From contig JAGZSY010000056.1 of the NCBI GenBank assembly GCA_018380885.1, positions 1 through 18,105 of the forward strand: DNA of 18,105 bases. The letters are read 5' to 3'. The notes under the pieces were generated by a model. That model saw only the letters and a program-made list of their open reading frames with translations, ran no database searches and had not been told where the DNA came from. This DNA is from Enterocloster asparagiformis (lineage in GTDB: Bacteria > Bacillota > Clostridia > Lachnospirales > Lachnospiraceae). The translations under genes were made by a program, and so were the position numbers. Shown here piece after piece: positions 1-7,539 of this stretch; positions within the stretch are counted from its first letter, which is position 1, and each line of letters starts with the position of its first letter.

Positions 1-9
1 TTTGCAAAA

Positions 10-84
10 GAGAATCCATACCCCTCTCTTTTCCCAATGTAATGCAACTATAAGTCCCTTTCAAGATCCTGGGTATGGAATCTC
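10..84 (-). repeat. long-loop inverted repeat after the operon, possible terminator
   Basis: A 14-base arm at 10-23 is complementary, with one mismatch, to 71-84; the loop is 47 bases. Read on the minus strand, the distal arm is followed by TTTTGC. This could be a weak intrinsic terminator for the operon ending at 122. The long loop and short T run make this uncertain. No gene is visible in 1-121. Confidence 0.35.
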
Positions 85-121
85 GAATTACAATTCAGGC
101 TCGCCGCGTTTTCCCTGCCCG

Positions 122-820
122 CTAAATCTCCCGCAAAAACTCCTCCACGGCCCGATTGAACTCCGCCGAATTCTTCCCCGCCACAAAATGGTCGCCTTTC
201 AAAATCACCAGACGGCTCCCCGTTATCCCCTTTGCGATCCTTCTGGTATGGGATTCCCGGATCATGTCCCGGTCGCCTGCGATCACCAGGGCGGGCACCC
301 GAATCGCCCTAAGCTCCCGCTCCGCCACGTGGGGCTGGGTCACCATCAGCCCCAGCAGCTCTTTATGCTTCCCGGCCCGCTTTGAAAACGGCTCCAGGGC
401 CCGGCACATCCAGTATCCCAGCACAATGGGCGCCTGCACCGTAAGCTTTACCCCGCAAGGGCGCAGGTTGGCCCCGTTCAATATCAGCGAGCGCACCATC
501 CCGGGATAGCGCAGGGCAAAGGCCATGGCGATATTTCCCCCGTCGGAAAACCCCAGCAGGTGAACAGGCCCCAGCTCCAGCGCCTCCAGAGCGCAGCGCA
601 AATCCTCCGCAAACTGCGCGATGGAAAAGGGGGCCGTGCCCCGCTCCGACGCCCCGTGCCCCCTGGTATCCAACGCGATCACCCGGTATTTTGCTGAAAA
701 ACATTCCATCTGATGGACAAAATAGCCGGAATCCTCCCCGTTTCCGTGGAGCAGCACCAGCGGCTCCCCTGATCCCGCCTCCTCGCAGTGAAGCCGGCAG
801 TCCGAAATACAAATCTCCAT
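122..820 (-). CDS. alpha/beta hydrolase, last gene of the GAG operon
   Basis: A 232-residue cytosolic alpha/beta-hydrolase-fold protein of normal length. Visible motifs are the oxyanion strand HGNG (25-28), DTRGHG (51-56), the nucleophile elbow GFSDG with Ser92, a GDRD turn that should carry the acid (Asp185, or Asp183), and the catalytic His211 in KGDHF. The set is that of an active esterase, lipase or C-C hydrolase. The substrate cannot be read from the sequence. The ATG has a GAGGAG ribosome site 5 bases upstream and lies 24 bases after the LacI-family stop codon, so the two genes are almost certainly co-transcribed. Its place suggests a role in processing imported oligosaccharide, for example removing an acyl group, but this is inference. 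There is no signal peptide. The family call is firm and the function open. Confidence 0.88.
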   Translation of the reverse strand: MEICISDCRLHCEEAGSGEPLVLLHGNGEDSGYFVHQMECFSAKYRVIALDTRGHGASERGTAPFSIAQFAEDLRCALEALELGPVHLLGFSDGGNIAMAFALRYPGMVRSLILNGANLRPCGVKLTVQAPIVLGYWMCRALEPFSKRAGKHKELLGLMVTQPHVAERELRAIRVPALVIAGDRDMIRESHTRRIAKGITGSRLVILKGDHFVAGKNSAEFNRAVEEFLREI

Positions 821-844
821 ATCCGCTCCTCATCTGAATTTCCG

Positions 845-1849
845 TCAATTTACGCTCTCCCGGTACTTGACGATATTTTTGAACACAACCTCGCCCTCGG
901 CTTTTTTTCCGTCCAGTATATCCATCAGCTCCTCGGCCGCCTTCACACCCTCCTGGTACGCGGGGGTGATGATCGCGGCTAAGGGCGGCGTGGTCATGCG
1001 GGTCCAGCCGTCGCAGTCGAATCCGATCAGGCCCACCTTTCCCTTGAGAAGCTCCATGTAATCCGGGTACCGGCGCAGGGCCTGGTAAACCACCGGGTAC
1101 AGGGGCGGGTCCGCCACATAGATCAGGGTCCTGCGCTCCGGGTTCAGATTCTGGCTCATCACCTCATACACGTCCGAGGACCTGCGGCCCTCCGGCATGT
1201 AGAACGTGCTGCCGTCCCGGACCGCGTCCTGAAGGGCGTCCTTGTAGCCCTGCATGTTCTCAAATCCCGTGCTGGACGTGGAGGCATCGTCCGAAAACAT
1301 CATGAAATCCTCATATCCCTTTCCGATGCACTCCGTGATCATCTGATACACGCACTCGTAATTGTTGCTCTTCACACAGCGCCCCCGGTAGTCGTAGGGC
1401 TTGGCGTCCAGGTAGACGATGGGGCGCCGCTTCTTCTCCAGGCTCCCCGCCATCATGCCGAACCGGTAGGTGGACTGGATGATAAATCCCTCCGCCCCGA
1501 TCTTTAACATCCGCTCCACGATCTCCTTCTCGCTGTTAAAATTCATCCCGCTTCCCGCCACCATCACCTGAATATTCTGCGCCCCGGCGGCATCCTCCAG
1601 CCCTTTTAACGCCTGGCAGGAGTAGGGGTCCGCCAAGTCCCCCAGAATCACGCCGATGATCCCGGTGCTCTTTGATTTCATGGCTCTGGCCGCCGCGTTG
1701 GGCTCATACCCCGTCTCGTCAATGATATGCTGGATTCTGCGCTTCGTCTCGTCCGACATCTTATTCGTCTTGCCGTTCAAGTAAAACGAAACGGTCGTCT
1801 TGGAAACTCCCGCCCTCTCCGCAATTTCATTAATCGTCAGCTTTTTCAT
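845..1849 (-). CDS. LacI/GalR-family transcriptional regulator (RegR-like)
   Basis: A 334-residue LacI-family regulator. Residues 1-20 form the helix-turn-helix (TINEIAERAGVSKTTVSFYL), followed by a hinge around PNAAARAMKSKSTG and the periplasmic-binding-protein-like effector domain starting at IIGVILGDLADPY. The start at 1849 is chosen because GGAGG lies 5 bases upstream and the helix-turn-helix begins at once. A longer in-frame start at 1954 would add 35 Arg/Gly-rich residues unlike the family. It lies downstream of sugar PTS, glucuronyl hydrolase and lyase genes, as regR does in the pneumococcal hyaluronan locus as I recall it. It probably represses this operon until an oligosaccharide or its breakdown product binds. 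The palindrome at 8002-8015 is the best candidate operator. A candidate internal promoter precedes the gene. Confidence 0.93.
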   Translation of the reverse strand: MKKLTINEIAERAGVSKTTVSFYLNGKTNKMSDETKRRIQHIIDETGYEPNAAARAMKSKSTGIIGVILGDLADPYSCQALKGLEDAAGAQNIQVMVAGSGMNFNSEKEIVERMLKIGAEGFIIQSTYRFGMMAGSLEKKRRPIVYLDAKPYDYRGRCVKSNNYECVYQMITECIGKGYEDFMMFSDDASTSSTGFENMQGYKDALQDAVRDGSTFYMPEGRRSSDVYEVMSQNLNPERRTLIYVADPPLYPVVYQALRRYPDYMELLKGKVGLIGFDCDGWTRMTTPPLAAIITPAYQEGVKAAEELMDILDGKKAEGEVVFKNIVKYRESVN

Positions 1850-1918
1850 AGTAACCTCCGCCATTTCTTCCCGATGATGTTGTGAGCCGCCGGCGCACGC
1901 GCCCCGCCTTCTCCCGCC

Positions 1919-1963
1919 GCAGCGGTTCCCGCCTTTGCGGACGCCGGCCGGCAAAACCGCTGC
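1919..1963 (-). other. leader hairpin upstream of the LacI-family gene
   Basis: Nine-base perfect arms GCAGCGGTT (1919-1927) and AACCGCTGC (1955-1963) enclose a GC-rich loop containing a further GCCGGCCGGC palindrome. It lies between the candidate promoter at 1976-1984 and the start codon at 1849. No T run follows, so it is more likely a leader or stability structure than a terminator. Confidence 0.5.
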
Positions 1964-1975
1964 CTCAACCCTTTA

Positions 1976-2014
1976 ATCATAACACAGAACGATTTCCAAC
2001 GGAATCCTAATTCC
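1976..2014 (-). promoter_or_regulatory. candidate promoter with nested palindromes for the LacI-family gene
   Basis: On the minus strand an extended -10 TGTTATGAT occupies 1984-1976, with no good -35. Just upstream lie nested inverted repeats: TTCC-AAC-GGAA (1994-2004), overlapped by GGAAT-CCTA-ATTCC (2001-2014). These could bind a regulator, possibly the LacI-family protein itself, but they do not share the GTAAA half-site of the main operator. A promoter here would let the regulator and hydrolase be made when the long operon is off. Confidence 0.35.
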
Positions 2015-2025
2015 GGAAAAAATTT

Positions 2026-4035
2026 TTACAGCCGGAACCGTTCAACCAGCTTCCCCTCCCGGAAATGCAGCGCCGCAGCGCCGCCGTACACAGGCACTCC
2101 ACGGCAGGTGAGAAGCTTTGTCCCCCGGCAGATTTCCCGGTTGCGGATCAGTATGATCCAGGACTCCCCTCCGTCCCACAGATATTCCACAGCCGTGACC
2201 GTCTCCTGCCCAATGGGACTGCTGTCCCCGGCCCTCGTCACCGGCACGGTCCTGACCCCGATCCCCTCCCCGGCGAAGGCGGTCCAGCCGGTAAAGCGGT
2301 CCTCAAACGTTCCGCTCATCACCAGCCGCGCGCTCTCCTCCAGGCAGTTGTACCGCGGGGATATGAGGCAGGGCTCCAGACAAAAATCCTGCCCGCCCCA
2401 CACGTTCAGACGGCTTTCCCCGGACTTAAGCCTCCAGAGCGGCTCCCCGCGCCCCTGCGGCCCCCGCTCTGCGCGCACTGCGCCGTCCAGGTGATAGCGC
2501 GCTTCCACCGCGTGGCTCCCCCTGCAGCAGATATCGTCCACCACCAGCCAGAACCCGCTGTCGTGAACCGCCACCCGGCGTTTGACCAGATAGGGCTCCC
2601 CCTGGTCCAAAACGCCGTGGTAGGCCAACTGCGCCACATGCAGCGGGCCCTGCCCCGAGCAGTCGCTCCTTAGGGGCTCCCCGCAGAACCGATAGCTCCA
2701 GGACCCGTCGGCCTCCGCCTGGGACCGGCCGTCGATCCTGCACACATTGTGGGCTCCCGCCTCCTTAAGCTCCATCCTGAGCGGCTCGTCCTCCCGGTAG
2801 CTGTAGCGGCCGCTGTCCACCAGAAACGGCCGCCCCTGGCAGTACAGGCAGAGCTGCGTCAAGTCCCCGTGGCCGTGGGAGCTTCCCAGCGGCCCGCAGT
2901 GCAGGTAGGTGTAGTTGGCGTTCTCCCCCCATCCGCTTCGCAGATAGATATTTCCCGTATCCCGGCAGACCAGCTCCGTCTCCCCGGGCGCTCTGGCCTC
3001 CAGGCGCTCATAGGCACCGATCCCCCAGCGCCCCAGCAGCCAGCAGCTGTCAAAATCCAGGGTCTCAAAGCCGCCGAATTTAAACTCCGCGCTGCCGCAG
3101 AGCACCGCCGCCTTGGTCAGCACGTCCCGCACGTCCGTGACGTCGCTGTCCGCCTGGGCCAGCTGCCTGTGGTCCGGCCCCGCCGCAAACAGCAGATACC
3201 TGCTCATCCTCTCCACCGCGTTTTTCAGCCACCTGGGGGCCTCCACCCCGGCAAAGCGGCAATTCGCCCACAGTTTCATGCAGCTGTTCAACACCTCCAC
3301 GTGGTACATGACGGACTGTTCCCAGTGGGAGCCGTCGCCCATCACCTGGAGCTCCAGCTGCTCCTCAAGCTCCCTCCACGCCCAGTCTCTGAGGCCGTCT
3401 TCCGGCAGGTATTCACCGAACCAGAGGTAGGCGGCGCACATGGCCGTGGTCTGCAGAAGCCCCCAGTTGCTCAAGGTGTATTTTCCAATATACGCTGCCT
3501 TCAGATACCGGAACTGATCCCCTATGCTGGCCAGAAGCGCCTCCGTCTCCTCCTTTGTTACCAGGCCGCCGGCCAGAAGCTGTAACAGCATCGAAGCCCA
3601 GTTCATGCAGCGGATTCCCGTGTCGATGGTCCGAACCGTCTCCCCTCCGGGTCTCAGCGGATTGTGGCTGATCCAATGGAACAGGTACCACTTCAGCTTC
3701 CCGATATAGGCCTCGTCTCCTGTCAGGCGGTAGGCCTGAAGCAGCTTTTGCAGGTTGTCGTGGCGGTTGTGCATGTACACCCACTCCGGGTCCCCGCCCG
3801 GCGCGCAGTCCCATCTCATCTCCTCAAAGGCGTAGGGCCTGCTGCACGGCTCCATATCCCACGGATCCGTAAACACAAAGATCTGCTCCATCAGCTGCCC
3901 CGCCCGGACCATGGTCCGGTCCGCCTCCGCCGGACAGCGCTCCCGCAGATACGCGGCCGCCGCTTCCGGATCGTACTCCGCCCGCCACGCGGCCGCCCGC
4001 TCCAAAAGCCGCGGGAATTTTCCATTTTCTTCCAT
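2026..4035 (-). CDS. heparinase II/III-family oligosaccharide lyase
   Basis: A 669-residue polysaccharide-lyase-like protein without a signal peptide, so probably cytosolic and acting on imported oligosaccharides. The N-terminal half is an alpha/alpha barrel-like segment with RHDNLQKLLQAYRLTGDEAY (91-110), RTIDTGIRCMNW (135-146) and the family motif GSHWEQSVMYHVEVL (235-249). The C-terminal beta-sandwich part has SHGHGD (386-391) and LVDSGRYSY (405-413), which carry the conserved His and Tyr region of the heparinase II/III fold. The start ATG has AAGGAGG 10 bases upstream. It follows IID after a 109-base gap holding a strong hairpin. With a GH88 hydrolase and a GalNAc-type PTS alongside, hyaluronan or chondroitin fragments are likelier substrates than heparin. 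The exact lyase specificity is inference. Confidence 0.88.
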   Translation of the reverse strand: MEENGKFPRLLERAAAWRAEYDPEAAAAYLRERCPAEADRTMVRAGQLMEQIFVFTDPWDMEPCSRPYAFEEMRWDCAPGGDPEWVYMHNRHDNLQKLLQAYRLTGDEAYIGKLKWYLFHWISHNPLRPGGETVRTIDTGIRCMNWASMLLQLLAGGLVTKEETEALLASIGDQFRYLKAAYIGKYTLSNWGLLQTTAMCAAYLWFGEYLPEDGLRDWAWRELEEQLELQVMGDGSHWEQSVMYHVEVLNSCMKLWANCRFAGVEAPRWLKNAVERMSRYLLFAAGPDHRQLAQADSDVTDVRDVLTKAAVLCGSAEFKFGGFETLDFDSCWLLGRWGIGAYERLEARAPGETELVCRDTGNIYLRSGWGENANYTYLHCGPLGSSHGHGDLTQLCLYCQGRPFLVDSGRYSYREDEPLRMELKEAGAHNVCRIDGRSQAEADGSWSYRFCGEPLRSDCSGQGPLHVAQLAYHGVLDQGEPYLVKRRVAVHDSGFWLVVDDICCRGSHAVEARYHLDGAVRAERGPQGRGEPLWRLKSGESRLNVWGGQDFCLEPCLISPRYNCLEESARLVMSGTFEDRFTGWTAFAGEGIGVRTVPVTRAGDSSPIGQETVTAVEYLWDGGESWIILIRNREICRGTKLLTCRGVPVYGGAAALHFREGKLVERFRL

Positions 4036-4074
4036 TATATCATATCCTCCTTCTCATCCCCTCATGCAGTTCAA

Positions 4075-4115
4075 GGAGGCAGCGCCTGCGGCAATCTCCG
4101 CAAGCGCGCGCCTCC
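4075..4115 (-). other. strong intercistronic hairpin between IID and the lyase gene
   Basis: Stem of 6 bp (GGAGGC with GCCTCC), a small 2x1 internal loop, then 10 bp (one G-T pair) and a 6-base loop. No T run follows on the minus strand, so it is not a canonical terminator. It probably blocks 3' exonucleases or partly attenuates transcription, letting PTS and lyase levels differ. Confidence 0.6.
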
Positions 4116-4144
4116 CTGAATCCGGAATATGCGTTTGTTCCAAC

Positions 4145-4954
4145 TTATGCGATCAAATGGAGCACGGACAGCACCACGCCCAGGACGATCGTCAGAATCA
4201 CCAGCCTGTAGGTGGTCCACTTCTTCACCTTGATCAGGTAGAAAATGAGGCCGGTAAAGAGCACGGGCAGGAGCCTGGGCGCGATGGCGTCAATCATCTC
4301 CTGGATCGCCACGACCTTCTGCTGGTCACCCGGCATGTTGGCCACGTACTGGATGGGGGTGGTGATCTTCACGAAGTTCACCGCCAGTCCGGAAATCACC
4401 GTCACGCCGATCATGCTGGCCACATTGGAAATCTGCTCCATCTTGGCGCTGAGCGTCTCGATGATGTTGGTGCCCAGCTTGAAGCCCCAGATTCCGGTGA
4501 GCAGCTTCACCGCCAGGAGAATGGCGTTCATGGCCACAAAGAACAGGATCGGGCCCATGATCAGCCCTTCCTGGGCCAGGGATGCGCCGATGGTGGCGAA
4601 CAGGGGGGCCAGGCAGAACTGCGCCAGGGAATCGCCGATTCCGGCCAAAGGTCCCATGAGCGCCATTTTGATGTTGCGGATCTCCTTGGCCGGAGTCTTA
4701 TTCTCCAGCATGACCAGATGGAGGCTGGTGATGAAGGGCAGGAAATGCATGTTGGTGTTGAAGAACTCGATGTTGTCCTTCAGCGCCTCCTGGAGCTTGT
4801 CGTCGTCATCCTTGTACATCTTGCGCAGGGCGGGGTACATGACGTTGGCGTAGCCCAGGCCCTGGTAGTTTCCATAGTTAAATCCGTTTTGCAGGAAATA
4901 GGCCCGCAGGGATGTCTTTACATAATCGTTTTTTACCAGCTGATTAGATGCCAT
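4145..4954 (-). CDS. PTS mannose/GalNAc-family IID component
   Basis: A 269-residue membrane protein of the PTS EIID (mannose/fructose/sorbose) family, which with IIC forms the sugar channel. Visible family marks are an amphipathic N-terminus with SLRAYFLQNGFNYGNYQGLG, followed by MALMGPLAGIGDSLAQF, and hydrophobic spans near the C-terminus ending in ILTIVLGVVLSVLHLIA. The ATG at 4954 overlaps the IIC coding sequence by 11 bases and is served by GGAGG inside IIC. A TTG at 4966 would sit directly against that site and is less likely. The overlap indicates translational coupling, as expected for IIC-IID partners. The sugar specificity is inferred from the neighbours as unsaturated glycosaminoglycan disaccharide. 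Confidence 0.94.
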   Translation of the reverse strand: MASNQLVKNDYVKTSLRAYFLQNGFNYGNYQGLGYANVMYPALRKMYKDDDDKLQEALKDNIEFFNTNMHFLPFITSLHLVMLENKTPAKEIRNIKMALMGPLAGIGDSLAQFCLAPLFATIGASLAQEGLIMGPILFFVAMNAILLAVKLLTGIWGFKLGTNIIETLSAKMEQISNVASMIGVTVISGLAVNFVKITTPIQYVANMPGDQQKVVAIQEMIDAIAPRLLPVLFTGLIFYLIKVKKWTTYRLVILTIVLGVVLSVLHLIA

Positions 4955-5732
4955 CTTCAAATTCAACCTCCACTTCTTCTACAGAATCACTGCCGCCCTT
5001 CCCCATATGGAAGAACACCAACAGCGCGATTGCGGTTCCCACAACGGCCACGCCCATGGTGGGAAGGTTTAAGTAAGCGATTGCGATATAACCGATCAGC
5101 ACGAAGGGGATCAGCTCCTTCTTGGCCATCACGTTCAAAATCATCGCAAATCCGATTGCCGGAAGCATTTTTCCCGCAACGCCCAGCCCTGCGGACAGCC
5201 AGGCGGGGATCAGGGAGATCACCTTCTGCAAGCCCTCGGCGCTGAACGCTCCGCCGAAGCCGATGACAAAGCCTACCACGGCGAAGATACACACGGTGGC
5301 GTTGGCCGCAATGCGGAAGCCCTTGAAGTTCTTCTTGTCCAGGGCCTTATAGGCGTAGCTGGTCAGCGTGGTCGCAAAGGTGTAGGTGGCGGTGATCACG
5401 AACTGGAAGGCCACCGCAAAGGGGAACGAGAGCGCCAGGGCCGATCCCACGTCGATGCCGGAGTCCTTGGCGGTGATGGCGATGATGGTGCCCACGATTC
5501 CGGGGCCCATGGGGTTCGGCGGAACCGATCCGCCCTGGGACACGCCGAAGCCCATAAATGCCAGCTCGCCCACAGCGCCCATAGCCAGGCCGGTGGGCAG
5601 GTCGCCCAGGATCAGGCCGACTCCCGCGGCCATCACCAGGCAGCGGTTGGTGTAAATGCCGAACAGCATGCCCGCCAGGCAGAAGGCTGTCCACAAACCG
5701 ATTAATACGCACTGAAAAATACTGATTGTCAC
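4944..5732 (-). CDS. PTS mannose/GalNAc-family IIC component
   Basis: A 262-residue polytopic membrane permease of the EIIC sorbose/mannose family. It shows the Gly-rich helix AGVGLILGDLPTGLAMGAVGELAFMG and the signature GGSVPPNPMGPGIVGT, and hydrophobic segments run through to residue about 245. An acidic tail (EEVEVEFEDGI) ends the protein; a similar EPEFEDGL ends the IIA protein. The start is a GTG at 5732 with AAGGAGG 8 bases upstream; no ATG competes. It lies 18 bases after IIB and overlaps IID by 11 bases. It translocates the sugar that IIB phosphorylates. Confidence 0.94.
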   Translation of the reverse strand: MTISIFQCVLIGLWTAFCLAGMLFGIYTNRCLVMAAGVGLILGDLPTGLAMGAVGELAFMGFGVSQGGSVPPNPMGPGIVGTIIAITAKDSGIDVGSALALSFPFAVAFQFVITATYTFATTLTSYAYKALDKKNFKGFRIAANATVCIFAVVGFVIGFGGAFSAEGLQKVISLIPAWLSAGLGVAGKMLPAIGFAMILNVMAKKELIPFVLIGYIAIAYLNLPTMGVAVVGTAIALLVFFHMGKGGSDSVEEVEVEFEDGI

Positions 5733-5750
5733 AATAAACCCCTCCTTTTA

Positions 5751-6242
5751 TTATAAGAACTTATTTAAATCCACCTTCGCGGAACCGTCGTCCCCGGAAG
5801 CGGTTGTTTTTGTGTTAAATACCACCCCGTATTTGTCCCGCAGCTCCCGAAGCGCCGCCTTGTCCTCCGGCCCCAGAGCGATGTATTTGCTCACTTCCTC
5901 CTTGCCGGGCGCGTGGTGGATATTGCCCACGTTGATCTCCTTCACCGGAACGCCCCCGGCTACCAGCTTCAGCGCATCCTCCGGCGTCTTGCACACGATG
6001 AAAATGCTCTGCTTTGGGGACGCCTTCATGATCACGTCGCAGGTGTGCTGCACGGAAAAGAACCGCATGGCGATGGTCTTGGGGACCACTGCCTTCATCA
6101 GCGTCTGCTGCATGCTGTCCTCGCTGGCCGAATCGTTGGCCACGATCACGGTGTTCACTCCCAGGGCCTTGATCCAGAGCTGTCCCTGCCCGTGAATCAG
6201 ACGCTCGTCAATCCTGAATGATACGATATTTGGCTCTGCCAT
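5751..6242 (-). CDS. PTS mannose/GalNAc-family IIB component
   Basis: A 163-residue cytosolic phosphotransfer protein of the EIIB sorbose/mannose family, normal in length. The N-terminal FRIDERLIHGQ motif holds the phosphorylated histidine (His17). The family pattern continues in VIVANDSASEDSMQQTLMK and in KTPEDALKLV...INVGNIHHAPGK. It takes phosphate from the IIA protein encoded at 7540-7974 and passes it to the sugar crossing IIC/IID. The ATG has AGGAGG 8 bases upstream. A separate IIB rather than a IIAB fusion is typical of the GalNAc/glycosaminoglycan branch of the family. Confidence 0.95.
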   Translation of the reverse strand: MAEPNIVSFRIDERLIHGQGQLWIKALGVNTVIVANDSASEDSMQQTLMKAVVPKTIAMRFFSVQHTCDVIMKASPKQSIFIVCKTPEDALKLVAGGVPVKEINVGNIHHAPGKEEVSKYIALGPEDKAALRELRDKYGVVFNTKTTASGDDGSAKVDLNKFL

Positions 6243-6281
6243 TGTAAAATCCTCCTTTAAATTCTTCTCTTCCCGGCGTCC

Positions 6282-6308
6282 GCCGCGCCCTTCAAACTCC
6301 TGCGCGGC
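6282..6308 (-). other. intercistronic hairpin between ugl and IIB
   Basis: Perfect 7-bp GC arms, GCCGCGC (6282-6288) and GCGCGGC (6302-6308), around a 13-base loop, in the 80-base gap between ugl and IIB. No T run follows. It is a second candidate processing or stabilising structure in the operon. Confidence 0.45.
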
Positions 6309-6322
6309 TCAGCCCGGTCCGT

Positions 6323-7513
6323 TTACCAGTACAGGTTCCAGTCCTTCCAGAACCGCACCAGCGCTTCCATATAATAATAATCTCCCCAGATATTTCCCTC
6401 GTCCACGCCTTTGCCGGAATGCCAGGAGTAGACGCCGTGTAGCAGTACGGGCTTTCCGGCCCCTGTCTCCGGGTTGACGTAACGCTCCGTCAGGGACCGC
6501 AGAATCCGGTGCATGGCGTATTTGTACACTTCCTTGTCCGGGTGGGTCTCCGGCAGGTATTTCTCCATCTCATGGATTCCGCAGACCGCCACGGCGGCGG
6601 CCGACGAATCCCGCGGCTGGCCGGAGCCGTCGGAGAAAATCAGGTCCCAGTAGCACACGTCGTCCCCGGGCAGCCGGTTCAGGAAATAGTTGGTCATCCC
6701 CTCGAACAGGTTGAACGCGCTTTCGTCCCTGGTGTACCGGTAGTTGAGCGGAAGCCCGTACACGCCCCAGGCCTGCCCCCTGGCCCACGCCGAATCGTCG
6801 CTGTAGCCCTGCCTGGTAACGCCCTTCACCGGCTCCCCGCTCTCCGGGTCAAAGTAAAAGGTGTGGTAGGCGGAGGCGTCGTCCCGGATCACGTTGTTGC
6901 AGGCCGCGGCGTAGTGCCGCCTGGCCGCGTTCTCGTACCGCGTATCCCCGGTCTCCCTGGCGGCCCAGTAGAGCAGCGGAATGTTTAACAGGCAGTCGAT
7001 GATCAGCCGGTAATTGTCCTTGGCTCCAAGCGCTCCCCACGCCTGGATGAAACCGCCCTTTTCCTGAAACCGCTCCATCAGCTTGTCGGCCGCCAGCAGC
7101 CCGGCTCTCCTGGCCGTTTCAGAGCCGGTCAGCTTGTACCCGGCCACGCAGGAGAGGGAGTAGAGGAAGCCCAGATCGTGGTGGTCCAGCTCGATGCGCT
7201 TCTCCACCCGGTTTAAGAAGGAGGCCACATTGCGGTCCGCCTGCTCCCGAAAGACCGCGTCGCCCGTGTACTCGTAGCAGAGCCACAGAAGGCCGGTCCA
7301 GAATCCGTCCGTCCACTCGATGTTGTCGATCACGCCGTAGCTTCCGTCCTTAGCCGCCGGCGTGGGGAAGCGGTCGCCTATGTACTCCATGTTCTGCCGG
7401 ACCTGACGGACCACCCGGTCCATGGCCTGTTCCACCTCCGCCTTTGTCAGGAGACGGGTGCTCAAATATTTTTCCCGGTTTTTGACCGGCTCAACCTGAA
7501 TTTTTTTTATCAT
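6323..7513 (-). CDS. ugl: unsaturated glucuronyl hydrolase (GH88)
   Basis: A 396-residue cytosolic glycoside hydrolase family 88 enzyme. It hydrates and releases the 4,5-unsaturated uronic acid left at the non-reducing end by glycosaminoglycan lyases. The sequence shows NIEWTDGFWTGLLWL (64-78), HHDLGFLYSLS with Asp113, and IIDCLLNIPLLYWA with Asp173. These match in place and spacing the two essential aspartates (Asp115, Asp175) I recall for the streptococcal enzyme of nearly the same length. GYSDDSAWARGQAWG and GNIWGDYYYMEAL are further family blocks. The ATG has GGGGAG 6 bases upstream and follows the IIA gene by 26 bases. Its position between IIA and IIB matches streptococcal hyaluronan/chondroitin loci, whose UGLs prefer sulfated disaccharides. 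That preference here is inference. Confidence 0.95.
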   Translation of the reverse strand: MIKKIQVEPVKNREKYLSTRLLTKAEVEQAMDRVVRQVRQNMEYIGDRFPTPAAKDGSYGVIDNIEWTDGFWTGLLWLCYEYTGDAVFREQADRNVASFLNRVEKRIELDHHDLGFLYSLSCVAGYKLTGSETARRAGLLAADKLMERFQEKGGFIQAWGALGAKDNYRLIIDCLLNIPLLYWAARETGDTRYENAARRHYAAACNNVIRDDASAYHTFYFDPESGEPVKGVTRQGYSDDSAWARGQAWGVYGLPLNYRYTRDESAFNLFEGMTNYFLNRLPGDDVCYWDLIFSDGSGQPRDSSAAAVAVCGIHEMEKYLPETHPDKEVYKYAMHRILRSLTERYVNPETGAGKPVLLHGVYSWHSGKGVDEGNIWGDYYYMEALVRFWKDWNLYW

Positions 7514-7539
7514 GTCAATCTCCCCGCTTCGCGCCGACC

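Noticed and set aside
1850..1954. 35-residue N-terminal extension of the LacI-family regulator
   Set aside because: The extension lacks a ribosome site and family similarity; the ATG at 1849 has GGAGG at good spacing.
2001..2028. Terminator after the heparinase gene
   Set aside because: The T run lies before, not after, the palindrome on the minus strand, so it does not fit an intrinsic terminator.
2749..3585. 278-codon plus-strand open frame
   Set aside because: Antisense to the conserved heparinase II/III region; Pro/His-rich low-quality protein.
3911..5245. 444-codon plus-strand open frame
   Set aside because: It runs antisense across the heparinase start, the gap, IID and part of IIC, which have clear families and ribosome sites. 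Its composition (His/Gln/Gly-rich) is that of a GC-driven shadow frame.
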